A stretch of DNA of 64,000 nt, taken from positions 1 through 64,000 of the forward strand of contig CAKZKQ010000092.1 in NCBI GenBank assembly GCA_937123825.1, written 5' to 3'. Each line of letters begins with the position of its first letter. Position 1 is the stretch's first letter. The notes beneath the pieces were generated by a model, which saw only the letters and a program-made list of their open reading frames with translations, made no database searches and was not told the origin of the DNA. Source of the stretch: an uncultured Pseudomonadota bacterium (GTDB taxonomy: Bacteria > Myxococcota_A > Bradymonadia > Bradymonadales > GCA-2716585). Shown here one piece after another: positions 52,737 to 61,337 of the stretch. The position numbers and the translations under genes were made by a program.

Positions 52737-55700
52737 GGGCTCTCTCCGGTGGTGTGGGCCATGGCTTCGACCAGCGCCTCTGCCAGGTGCAAGTCGATCA
52801 ACCATGCCACAAACCGGTCATGCCAGTCACGCAAACGCAGCTTATTGTCCAATGACTCTTGGAGCATCTGCTGGTATCCCACCAGACGTTCAAGCATCTC
52901 CAAAATACTTTGACGGCGTGCTTTGCCAAGGAGCGCTTGCTGAGCTTCCTGGGGCTTGTCCCAGAAAGTCACCTTGATCATCGCCTCCTCGACGGCCTCT
53001 ATGTGGCTGCGCAGTTGCTGGCGAGGATGGGCTTGGAGCAGTGCATCCAAGCGCGCGCTGGCGTCTTTGAACTGGGTGGCCGCTTGTTTGCGGGTGCGCG
53101 GCGCCGCCGCCAAGGGCTCCAGGTTGGTCCCGTTCAAGGCGTCCTGACCAGCGTTCATCAGCGCCCGGCGCCTGGTCTCAAACTCGCTTGAGGCACGCTC
53201 GACGCTGACGTCGGTCCCTTTTGGGGCAGCCACCTCCAAGACATCGCCGCCGTAACCAGGGCCGCTGCTGACGATCGCTCGGGCGATGGGCAGCAGGACG
53301 CGGCTCTCCACGGCGCGCTTGAGCGGACGGGCACCGAACGCTTTGGAGAAGCCCTGGGCCATCAGGAAGTCCAGAATGGACGACTTGATGTCCACCACCA
53401 GCTTGCGGCGCAGCAAACCGCTGCGGGTCAGGACCTTGCCAAGCTCGCGCTGGGCGATCTGGCGCATGGTCTCGGGCTCCAGCGGCCTGAAGACCACCAC
53501 CTTGTCCAGGCGGTTGAGGAACTCGGGCCGAAAGAAGCGCTTGACCTCTCGGACAATCCCGGCCTGACTGGCCAGCGAATCCCCCTCTTCCCCTCCAAAG
53601 CCCACGGGACCACCGGCCTTGAAGGCGCTGGCGAGGTTGGAGGTCATGATGATGATGGTGTGGCGGAAGTCGGCGGTGCGCCCCTGACCATCGGTCAGAC
53701 GGCCGTCATCAAAGACCTGCAAGAAGAGGTCAAAGACGTTGGGGTGCGCCTTCTCGACCTCGTCAAGGAGGATAACGCTAAAGGGCTGCTCACGGACTTT
53801 GCCTGTGAGTCTCCCTTCCTCTTTATGGCGCCAGGTCCCGCCGATAAGCTTCTCAAACGAGTCGTACTCGCGGTACTCCGACAAATCCAGGCGCAGCATC
53901 CGATCGCGAGAACCAAAGATGAACTCGGCCAGCACCTTGGCCAACTCCGTCTTGCCCACACCGGTGGGCCCAACAAAGAGAAAGACCCCAAAGGGCTTGG
54001 TCGGATCGGTCAATCCAGCCTTGATCAAGGTGATGAGATCCACCACCGAGCTGACCGCTTCGGGCTGACCCAGCACGCGTTCATCAAAAAACTGCCGGAC
54101 CTTGACCGGATCCATCGGCAGCGCATCGTTGAGCAACAACTCGGGCAACCCGGTAAAGCGCGCCAGGCCCTTGATCACGTCCTCAGCGTCGATCCTGAGC
54201 GTCTGCGTCGACTCGCCTTCCTTGCCGCGCTGCTCCAAGACATGATCCACCACCTGCTTGAGCACCGTCACCGAGCGGCCGGGCTGGGCCATGGTGCTGT
54301 AGTAGGTCCCAGACAGATCAATGAGCAACTCCAGGACCTCGGGCGCAGCCTCAAAGTGCGCGTCGTGGCGGCGTCCCTGATCTCTGAGCGCTTGCCGCAC
54401 CACCTGGTGCACGGTGACCGTGTCTGGTTCTGTGACCGAAATGTTCTGAAAAAGGCGCTTGATCGACAGATCTTTCTCAATCCCTGTCCTGAGCGCCTCT
54501 GCGGTGGACTCCCCAATGACGGTGATGTCACCCCGGCGCATGTACGGCGCCAACAACGTCACAAAGTTCTGCTTGTTGGAGCTGGTCGTCCCCGCCCCAG
54601 GCAGATCGTTGACGTTGGTCAGGTACAAATACACTCGCCGTGGCTGCTTGATCTTCTCCACCAGGTCGTGGAGCTTGGTCTCCCACTCACCAATGTACTT
54701 GGTCCCAACCATCAACTCGGGCGTCGACGTCTCCAACACCGCACACGTGGGATCTTCCTCGATCAACCGACGCGTCATCTCATGAATGATCGCCGTCTTG
54801 CCCACACCGGCATCGCCCACAAGAATGACCGAACTGTTGCCGTCCTTGCGCAAGATGTTGAGCAGGTTGTCCACCTCCTGATCGCGCTCAAAAGCGCGAT
54901 CCAGAAAGCGCACCTGATCCGACGATGTCAGCACACGACCAAACTGGCTGATCTCGCCCACATCCACCTGCACCGAGACCATGTGCTCCAACTCGGCCAG
55001 CAAGATGCCCAGCGGCTCGCGCAGCGCGTCTTTCTGGAGGGCCTGGAGCAACTCTCGACGCTCTTTGTCATCGAGCAAACCCAACCGCTCGCGCACAGCG
55101 GCGCGCTCGACGCGCCCGAGCAACCCCTTGAGGGCATCGGCGCTGGCCTGCTGAACGTCTTCATCATCGTCGGTCAAACGGCCCATCAATGGACCGAAAG
55201 ATGAAGGGGACCCAATCCGACCCAGCGCGATCGACGACTCCTGCCGGATGCGCCAGTCGTTGTCCCCAAGAGCGGTCTCCAGGACCGATGCCGCCTCAAG
55301 CATCTTCAAGCGCCCCAGCGCCTCAATGGCTGCCAGACGAAGCTCCCTGTGGGCATCTTCGACCAACTCCATCAGCGGCTCCAGCGCCTCGGGCACCGGC
55401 TGCTGACTGACCGCCAACGCCGCCGAACGGCGCACCTTCCAGTTGGCGTCTTTCAAACTCTCAAGCAGGATCTGCGTGCGCTCAGCAAAGGGCAACCGCC
55501 CAATGGCCTCCACTGCCGCTCGGCGCTCCTGATAGGAAATGGACTTGACCATCGCCATCAAGCGAGCCTGCAAGCGCTCACCAAAGTTGACCAGCTCCGC
55601 GACGATGTCGTCGAAACGCTCCTGGTCCTCTTCATAACGCAGCCCCGACAACTCACCAATGAGCACCTCAAGACGCTCCAATACCGCGTCAGTGCCCGTC

Positions 55701-55759
55701 TGCTCGGCGCGTTGCCTGTTGGCCTTGCGTCCAGTGCCCTTGCCTTGCTTTGCAGCCAT
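52733..55759 (-). CDS. HEAT-repeat plus double AAA+ ClpB/ClpA-like ATPase
   Basis: This 1008-residue soluble protein starts at 55759. Residues 30-250 are HEAT/PBS-lyase repeats (KVRRSAALAVSQQ, RIRQESSIALGRIG) in place of the usual Clp N-domain. The first AAA+ domain (about 280-520) has Walker A VGDAGVGKTAII, but where Walker B should read LFIDEAH it reads LYLTNVND, so the catalytic Asp-Glu is lost. The second AAA+ domain (about 560-830) is intact: FVGPTGVGKTELAKVL, VILLDEVEKAHPNVFDLFLQ, RPEFLNRLDKVV and sensor-2 GARPLKRAVE. The last 170 residues form a helical extension. It probably remodels or disaggregates proteins with ATP use in the second ring. A small gene is coupled behind it. Confidence 0.92.
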   Translation of the reverse strand: MAAKQGKGTGRKANRQRAEQTGTDAVLERLEVLIGELSGLRYEEDQERFDDIVAELVNFGERLQARLMAMVKSISYQERRAAVEAIGRLPFAERTQILLESLKDANWKVRRSAALAVSQQPVPEALEPLMELVEDAHRELRLAAIEALGRLKMLEAASVLETALGDNDWRIRQESSIALGRIGSPSSFGPLMGRLTDDDEDVQQASADALKGLLGRVERAAVRERLGLLDDKERRELLQALQKDALREPLGILLAELEHMVSVQVDVGEISQFGRVLTSSDQVRFLDRAFERDQEVDNLLNILRKDGNSSVILVGDAGVGKTAIIHEMTRRLIEEDPTCAVLETSTPELMVGTKYIGEWETKLHDLVEKIKQPRRVYLYLTNVNDLPGAGTTSSNKQNFVTLLAPYMRRGDITVIGESTAEALRTGIEKDLSIKRLFQNISVTEPDTVTVHQVVRQALRDQGRRHDAHFEAAPEVLELLIDLSGTYYSTMAQPGRSVTVLKQVVDHVLEQRGKEGESTQTLRIDAEDVIKGLARFTGLPELLLNDALPMDPVKVRQFFDERVLGQPEAVSSVVDLITLIKAGLTDPTKPFGVFLFVGPTGVGKTELAKVLAEFIFGSRDRMLRLDLSEYREYDSFEKLIGGTWRHKEEGRLTGKVREQPFSVILLDEVEKAHPNVFDLFLQVFDDGRLTDGQGRTADFRHTIIIMTSNLASAFKAGGPVGFGGEEGDSLASQAGIVREVKRFFRPEFLNRLDKVVVFRPLEPETMRQIAQRELGKVLTRSGLLRRKLVVDIKSSILDFLMAQGFSKAFGARPLKRAVESRVLLPIARAIVSSGPGYGGDVLEVAAPKGTDVSVERASSEFETRRRALMNAGQDALNGTNLEPLAAAPRTRKQAATQFKDASARLDALLQAHPRQQLRSHIEAVEEAMIKVTFWDKPQEAQQALLGKARRQSILEMLERLVGYQQMLQESLDNKLRLRDWHDRFVAWLIDLHLAEALVEAMAHTTGESP

Positions 55760-55880
55760 GATCCCTCAGAGAAATTCACAGGCGACCCAGGTGTCCATTC
55801 ACAGGGCCGTCCCCCAATGCACAAAACCGAATCAAAATAACGCCCCCTGGCCCAGAGTCCAGGGCCATCGCACCACCTTT

Positions 55881-57146
55881 TTACCACCGAATTTCAACCG
55901 TAAAGGTCCTTTCGATGTCGTACGTCCGCGCAAAAGTCTCCAACACCACATCGACGCGGCGCTCCACGACCCCTGAAAAAACCACCCGCGAGCCCACCAT
56001 CACAGTCACAGGACGATCCAAATCGGCCAAGCTGTCATTGAGGTACACCGCCCCGCCTTTGGGCTCGGCCTTGGCCTCAATAAGCACCACGGTGCCCTGG
56101 CCCGCGACCGTCTTAAGCTGCGCCTCTACCCGGCCAGACGGCGTCACCTCCAACCAATGCACGATCCCATGATCCTGATGGCGCGTGGGCTCAAAGACAA
56201 AATGGGTCGGCAAGGCTCGACGTTGGGCGATCGCCCAGGACATGACTTCAGGATTGAGGTCAGAAAAAAAGTCGTGGACCCCGCCCGCGATCTCACGGTA
56301 GGTCAGCCGCCCTCCACCCTCCTTGAACCAAGCCGACATCTGGCGCGACATCTCCACCGGAATGGCCCCATCGGCGTCGCCGTGGATCAGATACACCGGG
56401 GTCTGGAGCAGGTTGGACACAAACCGCCGGTGACGTATGCGACCAGCCGCGCGAGGCACCAGGGCCGACCACCGCCAGGGAAATTTCTGACCAATGTGCC
56501 ACGTCCCAGTCCCCCCACTGGAGCCTCCACCAAGCGAAATTCGTGTGGTGTCGACATTGACGCGGCGCTGAAGCGTGCGCAATACCTGCTCAACCGCCTC
56601 CTCACCTTCTGGCAACCACCAATGCGCCCGGGGTGTGGTCGGACACAGGAGAATGAACCCCACCACATGATCCTGTGAAAAATGGCGGCGACAGGCCCGA
56701 TGGCCCACAAAGCCTCCCCCATGCAGGTGAACATGCACCGGCCAGGGACGCCCAGGGTCGTAATCGGGCGGAAGAATTGCATAAAAAGGCAGCTTGTCGT
56801 TGCCGGCCGTGTACGCGGTCGATTCAATGATCCGACCCCGCACAGGGCGGTATCTGAAAGACAGCGGCAACGCCTCCACAATCGCCACAGCACCCAACTC
56901 TCGCTCGAGCCGCGCTGCGATCGCCGCCCGACGGCTGGGACTGTGAGCACGAACAGCATCCTGAATGAGATCAAGCTGGACATCCGAGGGCCCCTGCTGG
57001 GCGCTGGCCACCGCACCGCTGCAACACCACAGCAACACCGACCACAAGAGCGCTTTGTTCAGCGTCGGAATCGTGCTACCCAGTGCCTGCGTTGCAGAGT
57101 CCAATGCGCCCAACTTGTCCGGGCGCGCAGATCGAAACCGTGTCAC
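55881..57146 (-). CDS. Secreted alpha/beta-hydrolase (esterase/PHB-depolymerase-like)
   Basis: The product is about 421 residues if the GTG at 57146 is the start (sites are weak; the frame is open to 57260). A signal peptide (LLWSVLLWCCSGAVASA) exports the protein. Residues after about 130 have the alpha/beta-hydrolase plan: PVHVHLHGGGFVGH is the oxyanion strand, LGGGSSGGTGTWHIG holds the nucleophile Ser, LIHGDADGAIPVEMS the Asp, and IAGGVHDFF the His. A beta-rich domain of about 100 residues ends it (EVTPSGRVEAQLKTV onward). It likely hydrolyses an ester or acyl bond outside the cytoplasm. Confidence 0.85.
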   Translation of the reverse strand: MTRFRSARPDKLGALDSATQALGSTIPTLNKALLWSVLLWCCSGAVASAQQGPSDVQLDLIQDAVRAHSPSRRAAIAARLERELGAVAIVEALPLSFRYRPVRGRIIESTAYTAGNDKLPFYAILPPDYDPGRPWPVHVHLHGGGFVGHRACRRHFSQDHVVGFILLCPTTPRAHWWLPEGEEAVEQVLRTLQRRVNVDTTRISLGGGSSGGTGTWHIGQKFPWRWSALVPRAAGRIRHRRFVSNLLQTPVYLIHGDADGAIPVEMSRQMSAWFKEGGGRLTYREIAGGVHDFFSDLNPEVMSWAIAQRRALPTHFVFEPTRHQDHGIVHWLEVTPSGRVEAQLKTVAGQGTVVLIEAKAEPKGGAVYLNDSLADLDRPVTVMVGSRVVFSGVVERRVDVVLETFARTYDIERTFTVEIRW

Positions 57147-57249
57147 CGTCCCCACCACCGCGCACACACCGCGTGCGGACCAGGCAAGGCCGGCCACGGA
57201 TGGAATCTGGCTCTTGACCACCTCCAATCCTCTCAGGAACATCGCGACA

Positions 57250-58221
57250 ATGATGACCAACCCCGCATCACCTCAGACAAACCGCCGCTGGACCCACATC
57301 GCCAGCACAGCAAAGACGCTGGCCTTTGCCCTGGCGGCGACCCTCATCCTGACCACCCTGGGAAGCTCCATCGCCGCCGCCCAGGAAGAGCAGCGCATGA
57401 CCTTCACGCTGAGCCTCAAAGACCCGGCCCAGCGCACCGACAAAGGCTCCCAGGCTCTGGCCAAGCGCCTGCGCGCTCGGCTCAACGCCGCCCGCGTCCT
57501 GGACTACCGCGTCAAGGTCGACAGCGAGCGCGCCGAGGTCAGCGTCGACATCACCTCCAAGATGGGCCAGGGCTGGATCCAGAACCTCTTGACCGCACAA
57601 GGTCAGGTGAGGGTGACCCCAGCCGCCATGGAGGTCAAGGTCCTTGAAGACCTCCGCGGCGCGCTGCCAGAGGAGGTCGCGCTGGGATACGGCAAGGTCG
57701 GCAAAGACGCCGACATCTTTCTCTACAGCACTGACCGCGATCAGCTCGACAGCGCCACCCGCACCATCTCCCTTTGGGATCACACCATCTACATCGCCGC
57801 CCCCCTGACCAGTGATCGCATCGAAGGCTGGCGCACCTGGATCGTCAACAAGGACGCCTTGTGGATGGATCAAAATGGACTGGGCGCCGTCTCCATCGTG
57901 GCCGGCACACACCCCAACTACCACCACGTGACCGCCTACTGGGAATTGACCCCCAGAGCCAAAGACGGCACGCACTTGATGGGCCAGGCTGGCCTGACGA
58001 TGCTCACCTCAAAGACGCGTCGCCTCCTGCTCATCATTGACGGACAACTTGAACACATCATCGAGCTGAACGGCGCCGTAGATGACGGCCTGCTCAGCAT
58101 CAGAATGCCAAAAGGCAACCAACGCGAGCAGTACGCGCAGGCACGGCGTCTGGCGGCTCTGCTCGCCGCGCCCGCCCACCCATGCGAAGTCGTGGTCCTG
58201 GACGCGGGCATCAAGGAGTAA
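57250..58221 (+). CDS. Exported protein resembling the SecD periplasmic head
   Basis: The product is 323 residues from ATG at 57250 or 57253. An N-terminal signal sequence (LAFALAATLILTTLGSSIAAA) exports it. The mature protein has TLSLKDPAQRTDKGSQALAK, then DYRVKVDSERAEVSVDITSK and IQNLLTAQGQVRVTPAAMEV. A later pattern, RRLLLIIDGQLEHIIELNGA, recalls the P1 head of SecD. No transmembrane channel part is present, so it cannot be SecD itself. The match is by pattern only. It is ten bases ahead of the RNase J gene and likely co-transcribed. Confidence 0.68.
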   Translation: MMTNPASPQTNRRWTHIASTAKTLAFALAATLILTTLGSSIAAAQEEQRMTFTLSLKDPAQRTDKGSQALAKRLRARLNAARVLDYRVKVDSERAEVSVDITSKMGQGWIQNLLTAQGQVRVTPAAMEVKVLEDLRGALPEEVALGYGKVGKDADIFLYSTDRDQLDSATRTISLWDHTIYIAAPLTSDRIEGWRTWIVNKDALWMDQNGLGAVSIVAGTHPNYHHVTAYWELTPRAKDGTHLMGQAGLTMLTSKTRRLLLIIDGQLEHIIELNGAVDDGLLSIRMPKGNQREQYAQARRLAALLAAPAHPCEVVVLDAGIKE

Positions 58222-58231
58222 CAGTTCCGGT

Positions 58232-59923
58232 ATGACTAACAAGAAAGACACCACCTCTGCGCCTGAAGCCCAAGACGCCCTGCGCGTCATCCCTCTGGGA
58301 GGTTTGGGCCAGGTCGGCATGAACTGCATGGTCATCGAGTGCGGCGACGAGGCCGTCCTGATCGACTGCGGCATGACCTTCCCGGAGGTGGATGTCCTCG
58401 GAGTGGACCTGATCCTCCCCGAGATGACCTACCTGCTGGAGAACGCAGAGAAGCTCCTGGGTGTGATCCTCACCCACGGACACGAAGACCACATTGGGGC
58501 CATGCCCTTCTTGCTCAAAGAGCTCGACATCCCCGTCTACGGCACACCGCTGACCCTGGGACTGCTGCGCCACAAACTGCGCGAGCACAACCTCCTCGAT
58601 CAGTGCGAACTGGTCGAAGTCGGCACCCGCAAAGAGATCGAACTGGGCGACCTGCTGAGCTTTGAGTTTATCCACGTCAACCACTCCATCCCCGACGCCT
58701 GCGCCGTCGCCCTCCACACCCCCATGGGGGCCATCCTCCACACCGGGGACTGGCGCGTGGATCACACCCCCATCTCGGGACCTCCCATCGACCTGGCCAG
58801 CTTTGCCGAGTTTGGCGACGAAGGCGTCCTGTGCCTGCTGGGCGACAGCACCAACGTCGAGCAGTCCGGCATGGCCGCCAGCGAGTCCGAAGTCCTGCGC
58901 GGGCTGGAACAACAGATCCGCCAGGCCAAAGGCCGCGTGCTGGTCACCATGTTCTCCAGCAACGTCCACCGCATCCAGGGCCTGCTTGAAATCGCCCATG
59001 CCACCGGGCGGCGAGTGCTGGTCAATGGCCGCAGCCTCATGAACATGTTCAACATCGCGCGCAACCTGGGCTACATCCGCCTGCCTCGCCGCGACATCAT
59101 GTTGGACCTGGGGGACGTCGGACTGATGCCCGACGACGAAGTCCTCATCATCAGCACCGGCAGCCAGGGAGAGCCCCGCTCCTCCATGGCCCGGATCGCC
59201 CACGACGATCACAACCAGATCAAGGTCCGCGAAGGCGACACAGTCATCTTCTCAGCCCGCGTCGTGCCCGGCAACGAGACCAAGGTCAACAACATCATCA
59301 ACGCCCTGTGGAGCCGCGGGGTTGAGGTCATCACCAAACGCGACGCTCTGGTTCACACCACCGGTCACGCCTACCGCGAAGACCTCAAGCTGATGTTCAA
59401 CCTCACTCGGCCCAAGTTCTTCATCCCCGTCCACGGCGAGATGAAGATGCTCATCAAGCACGCACGGCTGGCCCACGAAATGGGCATTGAAAACACCTGC
59501 GTGCTGACCAACGGTGAGGTGGCCCAGATCACCGAAGAGAGCATCCAAAAAGCCGGGCGCGTCCCTTCCGGGCGCATCATGGTCGACGGCAAAGGGGTCG
59601 GCGACATCAACGATGTTGTCCTGCGCGACCGTCTCCAACTGGCCCGCGCTGGCATGCTCATCGCCGCCATGGTCATCGACATCCAGGACGGCGCCATCGT
59701 CTCAGGCCCCCGGCTGCTGCAACACGGTGTCGTCGAAGGCGTCGATAGCAAGGTGCTCTCCGAAGCCCGACGCTACGCCCTGGAGCGCATCAAATCCATG
59801 AGCCCCGACAGCCTCAAAGACACCGCAGAAGTCGCCGAGACCCTGCGCGTGGCCCTGCGGCGCTTCTTCCGACGGCGCTTTCAGCGCAAACCCGTCGTCG
59901 TGCCCATCGTCAGCGCCGGCTGA
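58232..59923 (+). CDS. rnj: Ribonuclease J
   Basis: The product is a 563-residue metallo-beta-lactamase-fold exo/endonuclease for RNA maturation and decay. ILTHGHEDHIGAMPFLL gives the HxHxDH zinc site, VDHTPISGPP is part of the beta-CASP region, and GHAYREDLKLMFNLTRPKFF with IPVHGEMKM is the RNase J signature. The C-terminal domain (from about 460) is present and ends in a strongly basic tail, RRFFRRRFQRKP. The start at 58232 is 13 bases after AAGGAG, a little long. A short hairpin (ACAGCG/CGCTGT, 59928-59946) lies just past the stop, then repeat copies F, G and H. Confidence 0.95.
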   Translation: MTNKKDTTSAPEAQDALRVIPLGGLGQVGMNCMVIECGDEAVLIDCGMTFPEVDVLGVDLILPEMTYLLENAEKLLGVILTHGHEDHIGAMPFLLKELDIPVYGTPLTLGLLRHKLREHNLLDQCELVEVGTRKEIELGDLLSFEFIHVNHSIPDACAVALHTPMGAILHTGDWRVDHTPISGPPIDLASFAEFGDEGVLCLLGDSTNVEQSGMAASESEVLRGLEQQIRQAKGRVLVTMFSSNVHRIQGLLEIAHATGRRVLVNGRSLMNMFNIARNLGYIRLPRRDIMLDLGDVGLMPDDEVLIISTGSQGEPRSSMARIAHDDHNQIKVREGDTVIFSARVVPGNETKVNNIINALWSRGVEVITKRDALVHTTGHAYREDLKLMFNLTRPKFFIPVHGEMKMLIKHARLAHEMGIENTCVLTNGEVAQITEESIQKAGRVPSGRIMVDGKGVGDINDVVLRDRLQLARAGMLIAAMVIDIQDGAIVSGPRLLQHGVVEGVDSKVLSEARRYALERIKSMSPDSLKDTAEVAETLRVALRRFFRRRFQRKPVVVPIVSAG

Positions 59924-59942
59924 ATACACAGCGTTTAAAGCG

Positions 59943-59987
59943 CTGTAATTCCGGGGACTTGTAAAGGTCCCTGGGACCTTACCAGAA
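59943..59987 (+). repeat. Dispersed palindromic repeat, copy F
   Basis: It reads CTGTAATTCCGGGG, ACTTGTAAAGGTC, CCTGG, GACCTTACCAG. The arm AAGGTCCC pairs with GGGACCTT around a single T. First of three evenly spaced copies, 20 bases after the RNase J stop. Confidence 0.9.
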
Positions 59988-60110
59988 CCATCCCGGCCGA
60001 TCTTTTTCTCACTTCGACGACCACTCCAAAGCCTCACCACACCCAATCTGTCTTCGAAACTCCGGTGGAGACCATTTCAAATGGCCAGTGGAGCGTTTGG
60101 GCTGAAAACC

Positions 60111-60158
60111 GCTGTGTTTTCAATCACTTGTAAAGGTCCCTGGGACCTTACCAGGACC
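60111..60158 (+). repeat. Dispersed palindromic repeat, copy G
   Basis: It reads GCTGTGTTTTCAATC, ACTTGTAAAGGTC, CCTGG, GACCTTACCAGGACC. Its core is identical to copy F and lies 169 bases from it. Confidence 0.9.
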
Positions 60159-60284
60159 TCACCCACCCACCGAACCACCAAACGCCTTCACATGCCTCGC
60201 AGCCGCCTCAAATCCCCTGTCTGGAGTCCAAAAGGCAGACCAATACAGACTGAGCAGTCAGCGGACCGCTCTATTCTTAAAAGC

Positions 60285-60333
60285 GCAATGATTTAGGGGG
60301 TTTGTAAAGGTCTTTGGGACCTTACCAGGCCCC
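60285..60333 (+). repeat. Dispersed palindromic repeat, copy H
   Basis: It reads CAATGATTTAGGGGG, TTTGTAAAGGTC, TTTGG, GACCTTACCAGGCCCC. It lies 174 bases after copy G and ends 15 bases before the stop of the convergent lipoprotein gene. GGGG and CCCC at its ends extend the palindrome. Confidence 0.9.
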
Positions 60334-60347
60334 AAAAAAGAGGAAAA

Positions 60348-61328
60348 TCAGGGGCAGTTGACCAGCGAGGAGGACTCGGCGATGCGGGCGGAGAGGTTGC
60401 TGTCTTTGGGGGAGACGCCAGCGGCGGCTTTGATCTCGGCGCACTCGCGCTCTTTGAGTTTGACGGCCAGCTTGCCCATGCGCTCGGCTTCTTTTTTGCG
60501 CTTCTCGGCGTTTGTGACCATTTCCTGTTTGCGCGTCTCGATCTCGGCCTCTTTTTTGGCGATCAGCGCTTTGTCGCCTTTCTTCTCGGCCTCTTTGATC
60601 TCGTTTTCGATGGCCTTGATGGCGCCCAGCTCCCACTCCGCGGCGCTGTCGCTGGGCACGGAGAACTCTTCGGCGCTGTTGCGGTAGCTGTCGTAATACT
60701 CGATGACCATCAGGCGGATTTCGGCGGCCAGATCGGGGTTGCTCTGCTCGCTGGCGGCGGCCAGGGTGGCTTTGTAGTAGGCTTCAGCCTTGGGCCCGAG
60801 GCCTGCGGGATCGGCGTCTTTCTCTTTGGACTTGGCCCGGCGCAGCTTCAGCAGGAGTTTCATGCTGGTGAGTTTGATCTCAACCAGCTTGGGCGCCTGT
60901 TTTTCGGCCTTTGCAAAGAGTTCCAGCGCTTTTTGTCGGTCGGCGTCGCTGAGCGTATCCCAGGTCAGAATGGAGCGGGCTTCATCAAGCTCGGGCCACT
61001 TGACCTGGTTGATGTGCCAGCGTCCATCGGAGGTGTTCTTGTTCAAGCGGATGTGGTAGGGGCCGACGGTGACCTTGGCGTTGATTTCGTCAGTGAACTC
61101 CACCTCGCTCAGGGGCTCCTGGCAGAATTCGGTCATCAGCATGTAGGGGGCGCCGGGACCAAACTTCAACTCGAAGGTGGGGTCCGAGGAGGCCTTGCAC
61201 GCGTCGATTTCCATTTGAACGCGCGATTTGATGACGGTCTCGTCGCTGCCACAGGCGGTCAGCAGGCTGGCGGCAGCGGCGATCAGCACCAGGGCGGCCA
61301 GAGGGCGATGGGAGCACAGTGTCTTCAT
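60348..61328 (-). CDS. Lipoprotein with Lys/Glu-rich coiled coil
   Basis: The product is 326 residues: lipoprotein signal with lipobox SLLTAC (about residue 26). Residues 30-110 form a compact beta domain (VTVGPYHIRLNKNTSDGRWH). Residues 120-200 are helical (KALELFAKAEKQAPKLVEIK). Residues 240-300 form a charged coiled coil (NEIKEAEKKGDKALIAKKEA and KRKKEAERMGKLAVKLKERE). It likely spans the periplasm or braces the envelope. It is 9 bases after the beta-barrel gene stop, same strand, so they form an operon. Function unknown. Confidence 0.75.
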   Translation of the reverse strand: MKTLCSHRPLAALVLIAAAASLLTACGSDETVIKSRVQMEIDACKASSDPTFELKFGPGAPYMLMTEFCQEPLSEVEFTDEINAKVTVGPYHIRLNKNTSDGRWHINQVKWPELDEARSILTWDTLSDADRQKALELFAKAEKQAPKLVEIKLTSMKLLLKLRRAKSKEKDADPAGLGPKAEAYYKATLAAASEQSNPDLAAEIRLMVIEYYDSYRNSAEEFSVPSDSAAEWELGAIKAIENEIKEAEKKGDKALIAKKEAEIETRKQEMVTNAEKRKKEAERMGKLAVKLKERECAEIKAAAGVSPKDSNLSARIAESSSLVNCP

Positions 61329-61337
61329 GGGTCGGTC

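Noticed and set aside
55898..55912. CCGTAAAGGTCCTTTCG inside the esterase gene, resembling the repeat core
   Set aside because: The right arm and lead are missing and the bases encode the normal protein C-terminus; chance match.
59943..60333. Reading the three spaced repeats as a CRISPR array
   Set aside because: Repeats are about 45 bases with spacers of about 125 bases, other copies are dispersed singly in both orientations, and no cas gene is present.
60285..60347. Repeat copies as ordinary Rho-independent terminators
   Set aside because: Hairpins are present, but no copy is followed by a T-run on the transcribing strand.
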